Shown piece after piece: positions 42,620 to 50,961 of a stretch of 64,000 nt of DNA. The notes below the pieces were generated by a model. That model saw only the letters and a list, made by a program, of their open reading frames with translations, searched no databases and was not told the origin of the DNA. A program made the position numbers and the translations under genes. Positions within the stretch are counted from its first letter, which is position 1, and every line of letters starts with the position of its first letter. Source of the stretch: Acidovorax sp. NO-1 (GTDB taxonomy: Bacteria; Pseudomonadota; Gammaproteobacteria; Burkholderiales; Burkholderiaceae_C); the NCBI RefSeq assembly GCF_000238595.1, contig NZ_AGTS01000083.1, positions 62,001 through 126,000 on the forward strand, read 5' to 3'.

Positions 42620-43720
42620 ATGAGTGGTCCCTTGCAGGGGTTGAAAGTGATCGAGTTCGGCGGCATCGGCCCCGGACCGTTCTGCGCGATGATGCTGTCC
42701 GACATGGGTGCGGACGTGATCCGCCTGGACCGCAAGGCCGACAAGGGCAAAGACCGCGGGGAAGGCGCCTTCCTGGCCAGTGGTCGGCGCAGCGTGCTGC
42801 ACCGCGGCCGGCGTTCGGTGGCGGTCGATCTGAAGTCACCCGCAGACGTACAGCGGGTGCTGGAGCTGGTCGACGGTGCCGACGCGATCATCGAGGGTTT
42901 TCGCCCGGGCGTGATGGAGCGGCTGGGATTGGGCCCGGACGTGCTGCTGGCACGCCACCCGCGACTCGTCTACGGACGCATGACCGGCTGGGGTCAGGAC
43001 GGCCCGCTCGCGCAGGCCGCCGGGCATGACATCAACTACATTGCGCTGTCGGGCGCGCTCAGCATGATTGGCCGCTCGGACGGCGGGCCAGTAGCGCCGC
43101 CGGCGATGGTTGGCGACCTGGGCGGCGGCGGCATGATTCTAGCCTTTGGCATCGTTTGCGCTTTGCTTGAAGCGCGCTCCTCTGGCCATGGTCAGGTGGT
43201 CGATGCTGCGATCACCGACGGCGCTGCGCTGCTGACCTCCATCGTCTGCGACCTCAAGGCGCTGGGAATGTGGAAGAATGAGCGGCAGGCCAACCTGTTG
43301 GATGGCGGATCGCATTTCTACGACACCTATGAGTGCGCTGACGGGAAATGGATCTCGATCGCATCACTGGAACCCCAATTCTATGTGCTGCTGCTGGAGA
43401 AGCTGGGCATCAGCGATCCCGAGTTTCAACGGCAACGCGATCCGGCCGTCTGGCCGACACTCAAACGACAGGTCACCGACATCTTCCGCACCCAGCCGAG
43501 CACGCACTGGTGTGCGTTGCTGGAAGGGACCGACGTGTGCTTTGCGCCGGTGCTGACTCTGGAAGAGGCTGCACATCATCCACACAACAGCGCGCGCGGC
43601 ACTTTCTTTGAGCGAGACGGCGTGCTCCAACCTTCGCCGGCACCAAGGTTCAGCCGGACGGTGACTGATCGCCCAGGCCCCGCACCGTTCATTGGCGAAC
43701 ACGACGACGAACTCTTGTAG
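42620..43720 (+). CDS. alpha-methylacyl-CoA racemase (CaiB/BaiF fold)
   Basis: A 366-aa family III CoA-transferase-fold protein of the AMACR/MCR subgroup. H136 in AAGHDINYIALSG and D166 in MVGDLGGGGMILA match the acid/base pair of alpha-methylacyl-CoA racemase (MCR H126/D156), and NLLDGGSHFYDTYECADG is also typical. The enzyme equilibrates 2R- and 2S-methylacyl-CoA so that ACADs can act. It closes the plus operon with a ribosome site CAGGAG. Its presence is the best evidence that the imported acid carries alpha-methyl branches. Confidence 0.9.
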   Translation: MSGPLQGLKVIEFGGIGPGPFCAMMLSDMGADVIRLDRKADKGKDRGEGAFLASGRRSVLHRGRRSVAVDLKSPADVQRVLELVDGADAIIEGFRPGVMERLGLGPDVLLARHPRLVYGRMTGWGQDGPLAQAAGHDINYIALSGALSMIGRSDGGPVAPPAMVGDLGGGGMILAFGIVCALLEARSSGHGQVVDAAITDGAALLTSIVCDLKALGMWKNERQANLLDGGSHFYDTYECADGKWISIASLEPQFYVLLLEKLGISDPEFQRQRDPAVWPTLKRQVTDIFRTQPSTHWCALLEGTDVCFAPVLTLEEAAHHPHNSARGTFFERDGVLQPSPAPRFSRTVTDRPGPAPFIGEHDDELL

Positions 43721-43884
43721 TCGAAGAATTGTGGGGGCTGGGGAAAACGGACCACAGGCATTCGACGCAGTTTCAGCCCGACCAAATCGAACGCATCAAC
43801 CGCGAGCTGAAAATCCTTCCGCCGCCCGATGATCATTTGCATTGAGCGGCAGTGATTTGCCGGGCGGTCTCCGCCGAGCACCGA
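43721..43884. other. convergent gap between the two transporter operons
   Basis: A 164-bp non-coding gap between the racemase stop and the thioesterase stop. CCGCCCG at 43822-43828 can pair with CGGGCGG at 43861-43867 across a 32-nt loop; no T run follows on either strand, so it is at best a weak bidirectional terminator. A plus frame through this gap stays open to a stop near 43845, discussed as a finding. Confidence 0.35.
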
Positions 43885-44328
43885 TCAGACCGCTTTGACC
43901 AGTGACTTGGTGTAGATGCGGTAGGTGCCGATGCCGCGCGACACGATGTCTCCGTCGAGTGCGTCGAGCGTGACCTTCACCGACACATAGGCCAGCGTCT
44001 TGCCGATGTGGTCCGGCGTTGCCGATGCAAACAGGATTCCTGTGCCGACCGCACGCATGAAATCCACGGTGAGCGTGACCGTTACCGACGACTGGATGAG
44101 CTGGCCGCTGCCCGGGATCGGCCGGTCGATCAGGGTTCTGCCCCCGACCGCATCGAGCAAGGTCAGGGGCACGCCGCCGTGGAGCACGCCGTGGGGGTTG
44201 AGGTGGTCGCGCCGGATCGGCAGCCGGAAATACAGGCCGCGCTCGTTGTGCAGGATGTCGTACCCGACGAGCTGCTGAAAAGGCCCGTGGGAGCACGTTG
44301 CCGACGGAAGAGGGGGTTGTGAGGTCAC
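43885..44328 (-). CDS. PaaI-family hot-dog thioesterase
   Basis: A 147-aa single hot-dog protein. RDHLNPHGVLHGGVPLTLLDAVGG (about 40-63) carries the HGG motif and helix Asp of PaaI-type thioesterases. It would release CoA from stalled acyl thioesters. The start is GTG 44328, overlapping the SDR stop as GTGA; much longer frames upstream are read-through of the SDR. It is the last gene of the minus-strand transporter/carboxylase operon. Confidence 0.85.
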   Translation of the reverse strand: MTSQPPLPSATCSHGPFQQLVGYDILHNERGLYFRLPIRRDHLNPHGVLHGGVPLTLLDAVGGRTLIDRPIPGSGQLIQSSVTVTLTVDFMRAVGTGILFASATPDHIGKTLAYVSVKVTLDALDGDIVSRGIGTYRIYTKSLVKAV

Positions 44329-45203
44329 TCTTGATCGACCTTGAAGTAGTCGGGTTTTCCGGCTGGCCAGAACTCGCCCCACAGCAGCATCCCGCCTTCG
44401 ACGTTGAGCACCTCGCCGGTGATGAACTTGCCCGAGGGTGCGGCGAGGTAGACCACCGCCTCCGCGATGTCCTGCACGTCGCCGGCCCGTTTCATCGGAT
44501 TGCACGAGTAGAAAGTGGAAACGTTTTCTTCGCGGTAGTTGTTGAAACCGTTGCTCTCGATGGCGCCGGCGCCAATGCAGTTCAGGCGGATGCCGTGCTC
44601 TGCCCACTCGATGGCCAGCGTGCGCGACAGCGCGATGACGCCCGCGCGCGAGGCGGTGGTGTGCGCCATGCCCGTGAGGCCGCGGTCGATGGCGGCGGTG
44701 ATGTTGACGATGTTGCCGGGCCGGCCTTGCTCCACCCAGCGCCTGGCCGCGCCCTGCATCATGTACCAGCTGCCATTGAGGTTGGTGTCGATCACCGCGT
44801 TCCAGCCCTTGACGTTGAAGTCCATGGCATGGGCGGCAAACTGGCCGCCAGCGTTGTTGACCAGCACGTCGACGCCGCCCAAACGTTCCCACACGGCACT
44901 GAGCATGGCGTCCACCTGCTCGGGGTCGCGGATGGTCATCGGGTAGGTGAATACCTCACGGCCCGACAGCGCGCGCAGTTTTTCGGCGCAGTCCTCGAGT
45001 TTGTCGGCCTTGCGCCCGCAGATGGCGAGCGTGGCACCCAGCCGCGCGAACAGGAAGGCAATCGCCTTGCCGATGCCACTGCCGGCGCCCGACACCAGCA
45101 CCACTTTGCCGGCGAAAAGGTCGTCGCGATAGACCGTCGGGAGTGCGGCCAGGGCCTCGTCGCCCGGGCCGAACTTGGGGTGTTGCGAGTCAGCCGAATT
45201 CAT
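44325..45203 (-). CDS. PECR-like SDR without YxxxK (2-enoyl-CoA reductase family), copy 1
   Basis: A 292-aa SDR: SGAGSGIGKAIA (about 38-49), NNAGGQFAAHAMDF, KGWNAVIDTNLNGSWYMMQ. At the active site HTTASRAGVIALSRTLAIEWA replaces Y-x3-K by T182 and R186. Peroxisomal trans-2-enoyl-CoA reductase shows the same GGQF, KGW, NLTGT and H-x-x-A-x-R-A-G pattern, so reduction of an enoyl- or dienoyl-CoA is more likely than alcohol oxidation. A tandem paralogue overlaps upstream (ATGA). Terpenoid-catabolic (atu) clusters also carry SDRs beside a carboxylase; identity with those is not checked. Confidence 0.82.
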   Translation of the reverse strand: MNSADSQHPKFGPGDEALAALPTVYRDDLFAGKVVLVSGAGSGIGKAIAFLFARLGATLAICGRKADKLEDCAEKLRALSGREVFTYPMTIRDPEQVDAMLSAVWERLGGVDVLVNNAGGQFAAHAMDFNVKGWNAVIDTNLNGSWYMMQGAARRWVEQGRPGNIVNITAAIDRGLTGMAHTTASRAGVIALSRTLAIEWAEHGIRLNCIGAGAIESNGFNNYREENVSTFYSCNPMKRAGDVQDIAEAVVYLAAPSGKFITGEVLNVEGGMLLWGEFWPAGKPDYFKVDQE

Positions 45204-46063
45204 GTGTTCACCTTGAAGTAATCGGGTTTGGCGATGGTCCAGACTTCGCCCCAGAGCACGCCGCCGCCATCCACCGTGAGCAGTTCGCCGGTGACGAACT
45301 TGCCGCTGGGCGCGCTGAGGTAGACCGCTGCCTCGGCCACGTCCTGCACGTCACCGACATGTTTCATCGGGTTGGCTCCGGCGAAGGCCTTCACCGCCTC
45401 GGGGGAGTACTGACGAAAGCCGGTGCTGGCGATCGCTCCAGGCGCTATGCAATTGACGCGGATGCCATGCTGCGCCCACTCCACTGCAACAGTTTTAGAC
45501 AGGTGAGTCACCGCGGCGCGCGCAGCGCAGGTGTGCGCCACGCCCGGCATGCCCCGCTGGAAGGTGGCGACGATGTTGACGATGTTGCCCCGCGTGCCGG
45601 TGCCCTGCCAGCGGCGCGCCATCGCATGCATCATGTACCAGGTTCCGTTCAGGTTGGTGTCGATCACCGCCTTCCAGCCCTTGACGCTGTAGTCCAGCGC
45701 CCGCTGCGGGAATTGCCCGCCGGCGTTGTTGACGAGCACGTCGATGCGTCCGAAGTGCAGCCAGGCCACGTCGATCAACTGTTCCACCTGCTCGGGATCA
45801 CGGATCGTCATGGGGTGCACCAGCACATCAGGGCTGCCGAGCCGGCGCAGCCATTCGGCGCAGCTCTCTAGCTTGGCTGGGTCGCGCCCGCAGATGACCA
45901 GCTTGGCGCCCAGGCGCGCGTACAGGAAGGCGATGGCTTTGCCGATGCCGCTGCCGGCGCCGCTGACCATCACCACCTGGCCTTCGAAGAGTCCGCTCTG
46001 GTAGACGGTGGGGCGGGTTGCGAGGGCTTCATCGTCGAAGCCGAAGGTGGTGTCTTCTGTCAT
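45200..46063 (-). CDS. PECR-like SDR without YxxxK, copy 2
   Basis: A 287-aa paralogue of the next gene downstream, sharing PTVY-x3-LF, SGAGSGIGKAIAFL, NNAGGQF, KGW, DTNLNG and the C-terminal KPDYFKV. The active site reads GVAHTCAARAAVTHLSKTVA, again without Tyr (T178) and with Arg (R182) for Lys. Two such copies in tandem suggest a heteromer or two chain positions. It starts 9 bp after the carboxyltransferase stop. Catalysis by a non-tyrosine mechanism is inferred from the family resemblance. Confidence 0.82.
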   Translation of the reverse strand: MTEDTTFGFDDEALATRPTVYQSGLFEGQVVMVSGAGSGIGKAIAFLYARLGAKLVICGRDPAKLESCAEWLRRLGSPDVLVHPMTIRDPEQVEQLIDVAWLHFGRIDVLVNNAGGQFPQRALDYSVKGWKAVIDTNLNGTWYMMHAMARRWQGTGTRGNIVNIVATFQRGMPGVAHTCAARAAVTHLSKTVAVEWAQHGIRVNCIAPGAIASTGFRQYSPEAVKAFAGANPMKHVGDVQDVAEAAVYLSAPSGKFVTGELLTVDGGGVLWGEVWTIAKPDYFKVNT

Positions 46064-46072
46064 GTTGTCCCT

Positions 46073-47671
46073 TCAGAATCGGAAAATTCCGTAGTGCGGG
46101 TCGGCGATCGGGGCGTGTGCGGCGGCTGAGAGTGCCATGCCCAGTGCGTTGCGGGTGTCAGTGGGCGCCAGCAGACCGTCGTCCCACAAGCGCGAGGTGG
46201 CAAAGTAGGCGTTGGATTCGCGTTCGGCCTTTTCGTACACGCGCTGGCGCAATTGCGCCATCTCGGCCTCATCGGGCGTGTGGCCCTTGCGGCGCAACTG
46301 GGCGATTTTCACGTCGGCGAGGGTGTTGGCGGCCTGATCGGGGCCCATCACCCCCATGTGCACGTTCGGCCAGGCCCAGATCATCCGTGGATCCCACGCC
46401 CGTCCGCACATGCCGTAATAGCCCGCACCGAAAGCTGCGCTGGTGATGACGGTGAACTTGGGCACCTCGCTGCCAGCCTGCGCCATCAACATCTTGGCGC
46501 CGTCCTTGGTGATGCCTTCCATTTCGTAGTTGCGGCCGATCATGTAGCCGGTGGTGTTTTGAAAAAACACGAGCGGTGTACGGTTCTGATTGCACAGCGA
46601 GATGAAGTGCGCCGCTTTCTTGGAACTGTCGCTGAACAACACGCCGTTGTTGGCGAGGATGCCCACGCGGTACCCCCAGATGTAGGCGTAGCCGCAGATC
46701 AGCGTGGTGCCATAAGCGGGTTGGTATTCGTGGAAGCGGCTGCCGTCGACGATGCGGGCAATGAGTTCGCGCTGGTCAAACTGCACCCGGTGGTCGGGCG
46801 AGACGATGCCCAGCATTTCGTCGGGGTCGTAGTAGGGTGGCTCGGCATCGCGTTCTGGCAGGTAGCTTTTCGTCGCGGGCTTGAACTGCGCAACGATCTC
46901 GCGGCAAATCGCGATGGCGTGGGCCTCATTGTCAGCCGGGTAGTCGACCGTGCCGGATACCTGGGTGTGTAAATCACAGCCTCCGATCTCGTCGGCGGTG
47001 TGCTCCTCACCGGTGGCGGCCTTCACGAGCGGTGGCCCGCCGAGGAACACGCCGCCGGTGCCACGCACGATGATGCTGTAATCGCACAGCGCCGGGATGT
47101 AGGCACCGCCGGCGGTGCAGTGGCCGAACACCATCGCGACCTGCGGCACGCCGGCCTTGGACAGCAGGCATTGGTTGCGGAACACCCGGCCACCCTCGAT
47201 GTACACGCCTGACAGTTCTTCAAGGAAGGCGCCGCCGCTGTCGCACAAATGCAGGACCGGCAACCGGTTCTCCAGCGCGATGTCCAGCAGTCGTGCCAGC
47301 TTGCGTGGCGTGAGCGTGTACCAGACACCGCCCTTGACGCTGGAATCGTCGGCGTGGATCAGCACCTCGCGGCCACTGACCACGCCCAGGCCAGTGACCA
47401 CGTTGGCACCCGGGACCTCGCCGTTGTAGTCCTCGCAGGCAGCCAGCGCCGAGAACTCAAGAAAGGGCGTACCGGGATCTAGTAGCAGGTCCAGCCGTTC
47501 ACGTACCAGTAATTTGCCCTGCGCGCGCACGCGCTTGATCTCATGCGGCGGACGTTGGTGGCGCGTGATTTCCATGCGCTCGCGAAAATTCGCGACGATG
47601 GCGCTCATGGCTTGATGGTTTCGCCGGAACGCTTCGGATGCGGTGTCGATGCGGGAGTCGATGCGTTTCAT
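46073..47671 (-). CDS. acyl-CoA carboxylase, carboxyltransferase beta subunit (second system)
   Basis: A 532-aa carboxyltransferase: GKLLVRERLDLLLDPGTPF, ADDSSVKGGVWYTLTPRK, CDSGGAFLEELSGVYIEGG, FGHCTAGGAYIPALCDY, VGILANNGVLFSDSSKKA, and FQNTTGYMIGRNYEMEGITK. It is of the methylcrotonyl/geranyl-CoA carboxylase type and partners the split biotin subunits encoded just upstream. Start ATG 47671 (MKRIDSRID); an in-frame TTG one codon earlier is ignored. Differences from the beta subunit at 22789 in the acyl pocket (QNTTGYMIG versus MADVSGFMVG) suggest different acyl-CoA substrates. Confidence 0.92.
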   Translation of the reverse strand: MKRIDSRIDTASEAFRRNHQAMSAIVANFRERMEITRHQRPPHEIKRVRAQGKLLVRERLDLLLDPGTPFLEFSALAACEDYNGEVPGANVVTGLGVVSGREVLIHADDSSVKGGVWYTLTPRKLARLLDIALENRLPVLHLCDSGGAFLEELSGVYIEGGRVFRNQCLLSKAGVPQVAMVFGHCTAGGAYIPALCDYSIIVRGTGGVFLGGPPLVKAATGEEHTADEIGGCDLHTQVSGTVDYPADNEAHAIAICREIVAQFKPATKSYLPERDAEPPYYDPDEMLGIVSPDHRVQFDQRELIARIVDGSRFHEYQPAYGTTLICGYAYIWGYRVGILANNGVLFSDSSKKAAHFISLCNQNRTPLVFFQNTTGYMIGRNYEMEGITKDGAKMLMAQAGSEVPKFTVITSAAFGAGYYGMCGRAWDPRMIWAWPNVHMGVMGPDQAANTLADVKIAQLRRKGHTPDEAEMAQLRQRVYEKAERESNAYFATSRLWDDGLLAPTDTRNALGMALSAAAHAPIADPHYGIFRF

Positions 47672-47681
47672 CAATCGGTTC

Positions 47682-48182
47682 TCAGGGGTCTTGCAGCGTC
47701 ACGAGGGTGGACTTGAGAGCGAAGGTGTTGCCAACGGCAAAGTGCACAGTCTTGACCCGGGCGTCGCGCGGTGCCGTCAGCGTGGTTTCCAGCTTCATGC
47801 TTTCGATCACGATGAGCGGTTGGCCCGCATGCACGGCATCGCCGACTGCCACATGAACCGCGATCACCGTGCCGGGCATTGGCGCCTGCAGCAAGTCGGA
47901 AGCGGCACCGGCCCGGTCGCCGCCGGAGGCTGCGCTGAGATCGATCACCTCGACTTCAAGGGCACCGGTGGCCGCACTGTGCACGAATCGACTGTCGCCT
48001 TGCGCGGCGATCCAGACGGCTTGCGGGCGCTGATCCACGGTGACCCGCCAACGGCCATCAGGCAGCGTCTTCCCCTGCATCTCGAATTTGCGTTCGCCAT
48101 GGCTGACGTGGAACACGCCATTCGCTCCACGTGTTACCACGAGGTCATGGACCTTGCCATTGATGACATAGCGGCGGCGCAT
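47682..48182 (-). CDS. biotin carboxyl-carrier subunit (BT-BCCP piece of a split alpha subunit)
   Basis: A 166-aa protein. The first 80 residues (YVINGKVHDLVV, GERKFEM, QAVWIAAQGDSRFVH) look like the BT beta-barrel that docks biotin carboxylase to carboxyltransferase; the last 70 form a biotinyl domain with QAPMPGTVIAV and ESMKLE, biotin on K130. In most acyl-CoA carboxylases this is fused to biotin carboxylase. Here it is a separate gene starting at ATG 48182, two bases after the biotin carboxylase stop. No frameshift repair would be needed for function as a three-subunit enzyme. Confidence 0.88.
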   Translation of the reverse strand: MRRRYVINGKVHDLVVTRGANGVFHVSHGERKFEMQGKTLPDGRWRVTVDQRPQAVWIAAQGDSRFVHSAATGALEVEVIDLSAASGGDRAGAASDLLQAPMPGTVIAVHVAVGDAVHAGQPLIVIESMKLETTLTAPRDARVKTVHFAVGNTFALKSTLVTLQDP

Positions 48183-48184
48183 CG

Positions 48185-49654
48185 TCAATTCCTCCAGGGT
48201 CCCATGGCGGCGTGCATCGCTGGAATGGAGTGAACGGCGCGCAACAGTTCGCGGTCGGCGAGCACCGCCGATGCCAGTACCAGGTCGATGTCATCGGGGG
48301 TGAGAGACTCGCGCAGCTCGTCGGCACAGCGTGCAAGCATGCCGGTGTCGGCCTGCCCAGCACGGAACTCGGCATGGCGCAGTGCCCGCGTGAGGTAGCG
48401 TGCGTTGGTGGTCAGACCCAACAGCACCGATTGCTCTAGCGCCAGGATGGAGCGTTCGATAGCCTGTGCACGCGTGTTGCCATGGCAGATAATTTTGGCG
48501 ATCATGGGGTCAAATGCGGCAGTTACCGCCTGTCCTTCGCGCACGCCGGCATCAACCCGCACGCCTGGACCAGAGGGTGGTCGCCAGCACAGGATGTCAC
48601 CGGTGGAGGGGCGAAAATCATGCTCGGCGTCTTCGGCGTAAAGCCTGCATTCGATGGCGTGACCAAGCTGCACGATGTCCGCCTGGGTGTAGCCGAGCGG
48701 CTCACCCTGGGCGACGCGTACCTGTTCGCGAACGAGGTCAAAGCCCGTCACCATTTCGGTGACCGGGTGTTCGACCTGTAGACGCGTGTTCATCTCAAGA
48801 AAGTAAAACTCGCCACCGGCGCCGTAGATGAACTCCACGGTGCCGGCGCCGCGATAGTTGGCGGCGCGGGCAATGCCGGCTGCAGCTTCGCAGATATCGT
48901 GGCGCTGCACCGGTGAAAGGGCCGGGGAGGGGGTTTCTTCAATGATTTTCTGGAAGCGTCGCTGCACTGAACATTCACGCTCCCAGAAATGCACCAACTG
49001 GCCATGCGCGTCGCCCATCACCTGCACCTCGATGTGCCGCGGGCGCTCCACATAGCGCTCGACAAACAGCCGACCGTCGCCAAAATAGCGCTCACCTTCG
49101 CGCCGTGCGGTCTCGATCTCGCGATCCAACATGGCGAGGTCACGCACGATGCGCATGCCCTTGCCGCCACCGCCGGCTGAAGGCTTGATCAGCAGCGGCG
49201 CGCCGAGCGCCCTGGCGCGCTCGACGAAGCTGGCCGGGTCATCGTCCTCGATGGCGCTCGGTGCCACCGGAAAGCCGCGATGGGCGACGAAGCTGCGCGC
49301 GCGCACCTTGTCACCCATCAGTTCGATGCTGTCCGGACGCGGGCCAATGAAGACGATGCCATCAGCTTCCAGCGCACGCGCAAACGCCGCGTTTTCAGAC
49401 AGGAAGCCGTAACCGGGATGCAGCGCCTGTGCCCCACTGCGCCGACTCGCTTCAACCAACTGCGCGATATCGAGGTAGGCCGCCACGGGCGTCAAGCCGT
49501 GCAATTCGACCGACTCGTCAGCCTCCAGCACGGCCGGGCTATCGGCGTCCACCGCGTGGTGGGCCACCACGGTGGCGAGCCCCATGCCCTTGAGTGTGTG
49601 CAGGATCCGCAGCGCGATCTCGCCACGGTTGGCGATCAGAACTTTTTGAAACAC
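48185..49654 (-). CDS. biotin carboxylase subunit (BC piece of a split alpha subunit)
   Basis: A 489-aa ATP-grasp biotin carboxylase: FQKVLIANRGEIALRIL, GYGFLSENAAFARAL, KPSAGGGGKGMRIV, FWERECSVQRRFQKIIEE, FLEMNTRLQVEHPVTEMV. It ends after a helical segment (TGMLARCADELRESL) without a biotinyl domain, which is the next gene. Start is GTG 49654, giving the conserved N-terminus; there is no clear ribosome site and no ATG nearby. With 47682 and 46073 it forms a complete carboxylase. The fused homologue at 17571 shows what the ancestor may have looked like. Confidence 0.9.
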   Translation of the reverse strand: MFQKVLIANRGEIALRILHTLKGMGLATVVAHHAVDADSPAVLEADESVELHGLTPVAAYLDIAQLVEASRRSGAQALHPGYGFLSENAAFARALEADGIVFIGPRPDSIELMGDKVRARSFVAHRGFPVAPSAIEDDDPASFVERARALGAPLLIKPSAGGGGKGMRIVRDLAMLDREIETARREGERYFGDGRLFVERYVERPRHIEVQVMGDAHGQLVHFWERECSVQRRFQKIIEETPSPALSPVQRHDICEAAAGIARAANYRGAGTVEFIYGAGGEFYFLEMNTRLQVEHPVTEMVTGFDLVREQVRVAQGEPLGYTQADIVQLGHAIECRLYAEDAEHDFRPSTGDILCWRPPSGPGVRVDAGVREGQAVTAAFDPMIAKIICHGNTRAQAIERSILALEQSVLLGLTTNARYLTRALRHAEFRAGQADTGMLARCADELRESLTPDDIDLVLASAVLADRELLRAVHSIPAMHAAMGPWRN

Positions 49655-49697
49655 GGGCGGAACCAGTTGTACGGCGGGTGACGAACGGCGTCTGGTG

Positions 49698-50906
49698 TCA
49701 ATCGAGCACGGGGATGGGGTCGGACACGCGCTCGAAGCGGGAGTTTTTGGCGTCCGAGCGCAACACGAGCACGCTGCTCGGCGAGTGCCGGTCATTGGGG
49801 CCAAAACTGATGGGGGAAGCCAGCCCATCGGTGCTGAAGTTCTTGGTTGTCTCCAGCTTCTCGACGACACAGGCGCGGGTCAGCGCCTTGCCACAGCGGC
49901 GGATCGCGTCTTCCATCAGCAGCGCACCGACGTAGGCTGTGATCGAATAGCGGTTGAGCGACTTCAACTCGTCGGCTGACAGATATTTCTGTGCCAACCC
50001 CATGAACTTGGCCATGCCTGGCACCGACAGGTCGGTCAGAGGCGGGACATAGTCTGCGACGAAGTAGCCGTCGCCCGCGGCACCGGCGAGCGCCTGAACA
50101 GGGGTCAGGTGGGCCGAATGCACGGCAAGGAAGGTCAGCGACATCTGGTTTTTAGCGGCTTCCTTCATCAGCATCGAATGCTCGGCCACCACGCCACCCG
50201 ACGCGAGAAAGGTCGCGCCCACCCGCTTCAGACTCAGCATCTCAGCCGAGAAGTCCTTGGTGCCACGCTTGAAGGAGATCTCGGACACGCTGTTGAGCCC
50301 CAGGTCCTTGATCGCCTTCTGGTAGCCGCAACGCACGTCGCTGCCAAACTCGTCATCCTGATAGACCAGTGCAAACTTCTCCTTTTGCAACTTCTTGCTC
50401 GTCACCATGTATTTCATGGCGGCGCTCAACTCCTGACAATAGGTTGGGCCGACCACGAATACCGTTTTGTTCGGTGGAGTGAAGTGCGCTGCTGCCACGG
50501 CCATCGCGTTGATGGTTGGCAAGCCTTGCTCGTTGATGTAGGGCACCATGGCTTGCAGCATCGCTGAACCCGAGGTGCCGATCAGGCCGAAGATGCCTTC
50601 CACGTCGACCAGTCGCTTGACGCCTTGCACAGCACGCTGAGGCACATAGCCGTCATCTTCCTGGCGCATTTCCACCTTGCGGCCGTTGATGCCACCGCGG
50701 GCGTTGACATCCTGTTCCCATACCCGCAAGGCAAGCATGTGGGCCTTGCCCAGCAGGCTGGCGGGGCCGCTGACGGGCGTGATCGAGCCGAGGACGATTT
50801 TGGCGTCGGTCACCCCAGGGTCGGCAGCAGCGGCGGTCGTGGCCGTCAGGCCAATGACCATGCCGAGCAGACTGGTGGCGGCGTATCGAAAGTATTTGCG
50901 TGTCAT
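49698..50906 (-). CDS. periplasmic binding protein of Liv-type ABC transporter, copy A
   Basis: A 402-aa type I binding protein. Signal peptide with core SLLGMVIGLTATTAAA and cleavage near AAA-DPGVT. Mature features: LGSITPVSGPASLLGKAHML, NARGGINGRKVEM, DDGYVPQRAVQGVKRL, GPTYCQELSAAMKY and RCGKALTRACVVEKLE. Cysteines at corresponding places in both copies suggest a conserved disulfide. It is about half identical by eye to copy B upstream, so the transporter may sample two related ligands. Confidence 0.9.
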   Translation of the reverse strand: MTRKYFRYAATSLLGMVIGLTATTAAAADPGVTDAKIVLGSITPVSGPASLLGKAHMLALRVWEQDVNARGGINGRKVEMRQEDDGYVPQRAVQGVKRLVDVEGIFGLIGTSGSAMLQAMVPYINEQGLPTINAMAVAAAHFTPPNKTVFVVGPTYCQELSAAMKYMVTSKKLQKEKFALVYQDDEFGSDVRCGYQKAIKDLGLNSVSEISFKRGTKDFSAEMLSLKRVGATFLASGGVVAEHSMLMKEAAKNQMSLTFLAVHSAHLTPVQALAGAAGDGYFVADYVPPLTDLSVPGMAKFMGLAQKYLSADELKSLNRYSITAYVGALLMEDAIRRCGKALTRACVVEKLETTKNFSTDGLASPISFGPNDRHSPSSVLVLRSDAKNSRFERVSDPIPVLD

Positions 50907-50961
50907 GGAAAGGCACTCCTGGTTGAGAAATGGGGGAGGGGCTGGTGGCGCGTCGTCAGGA

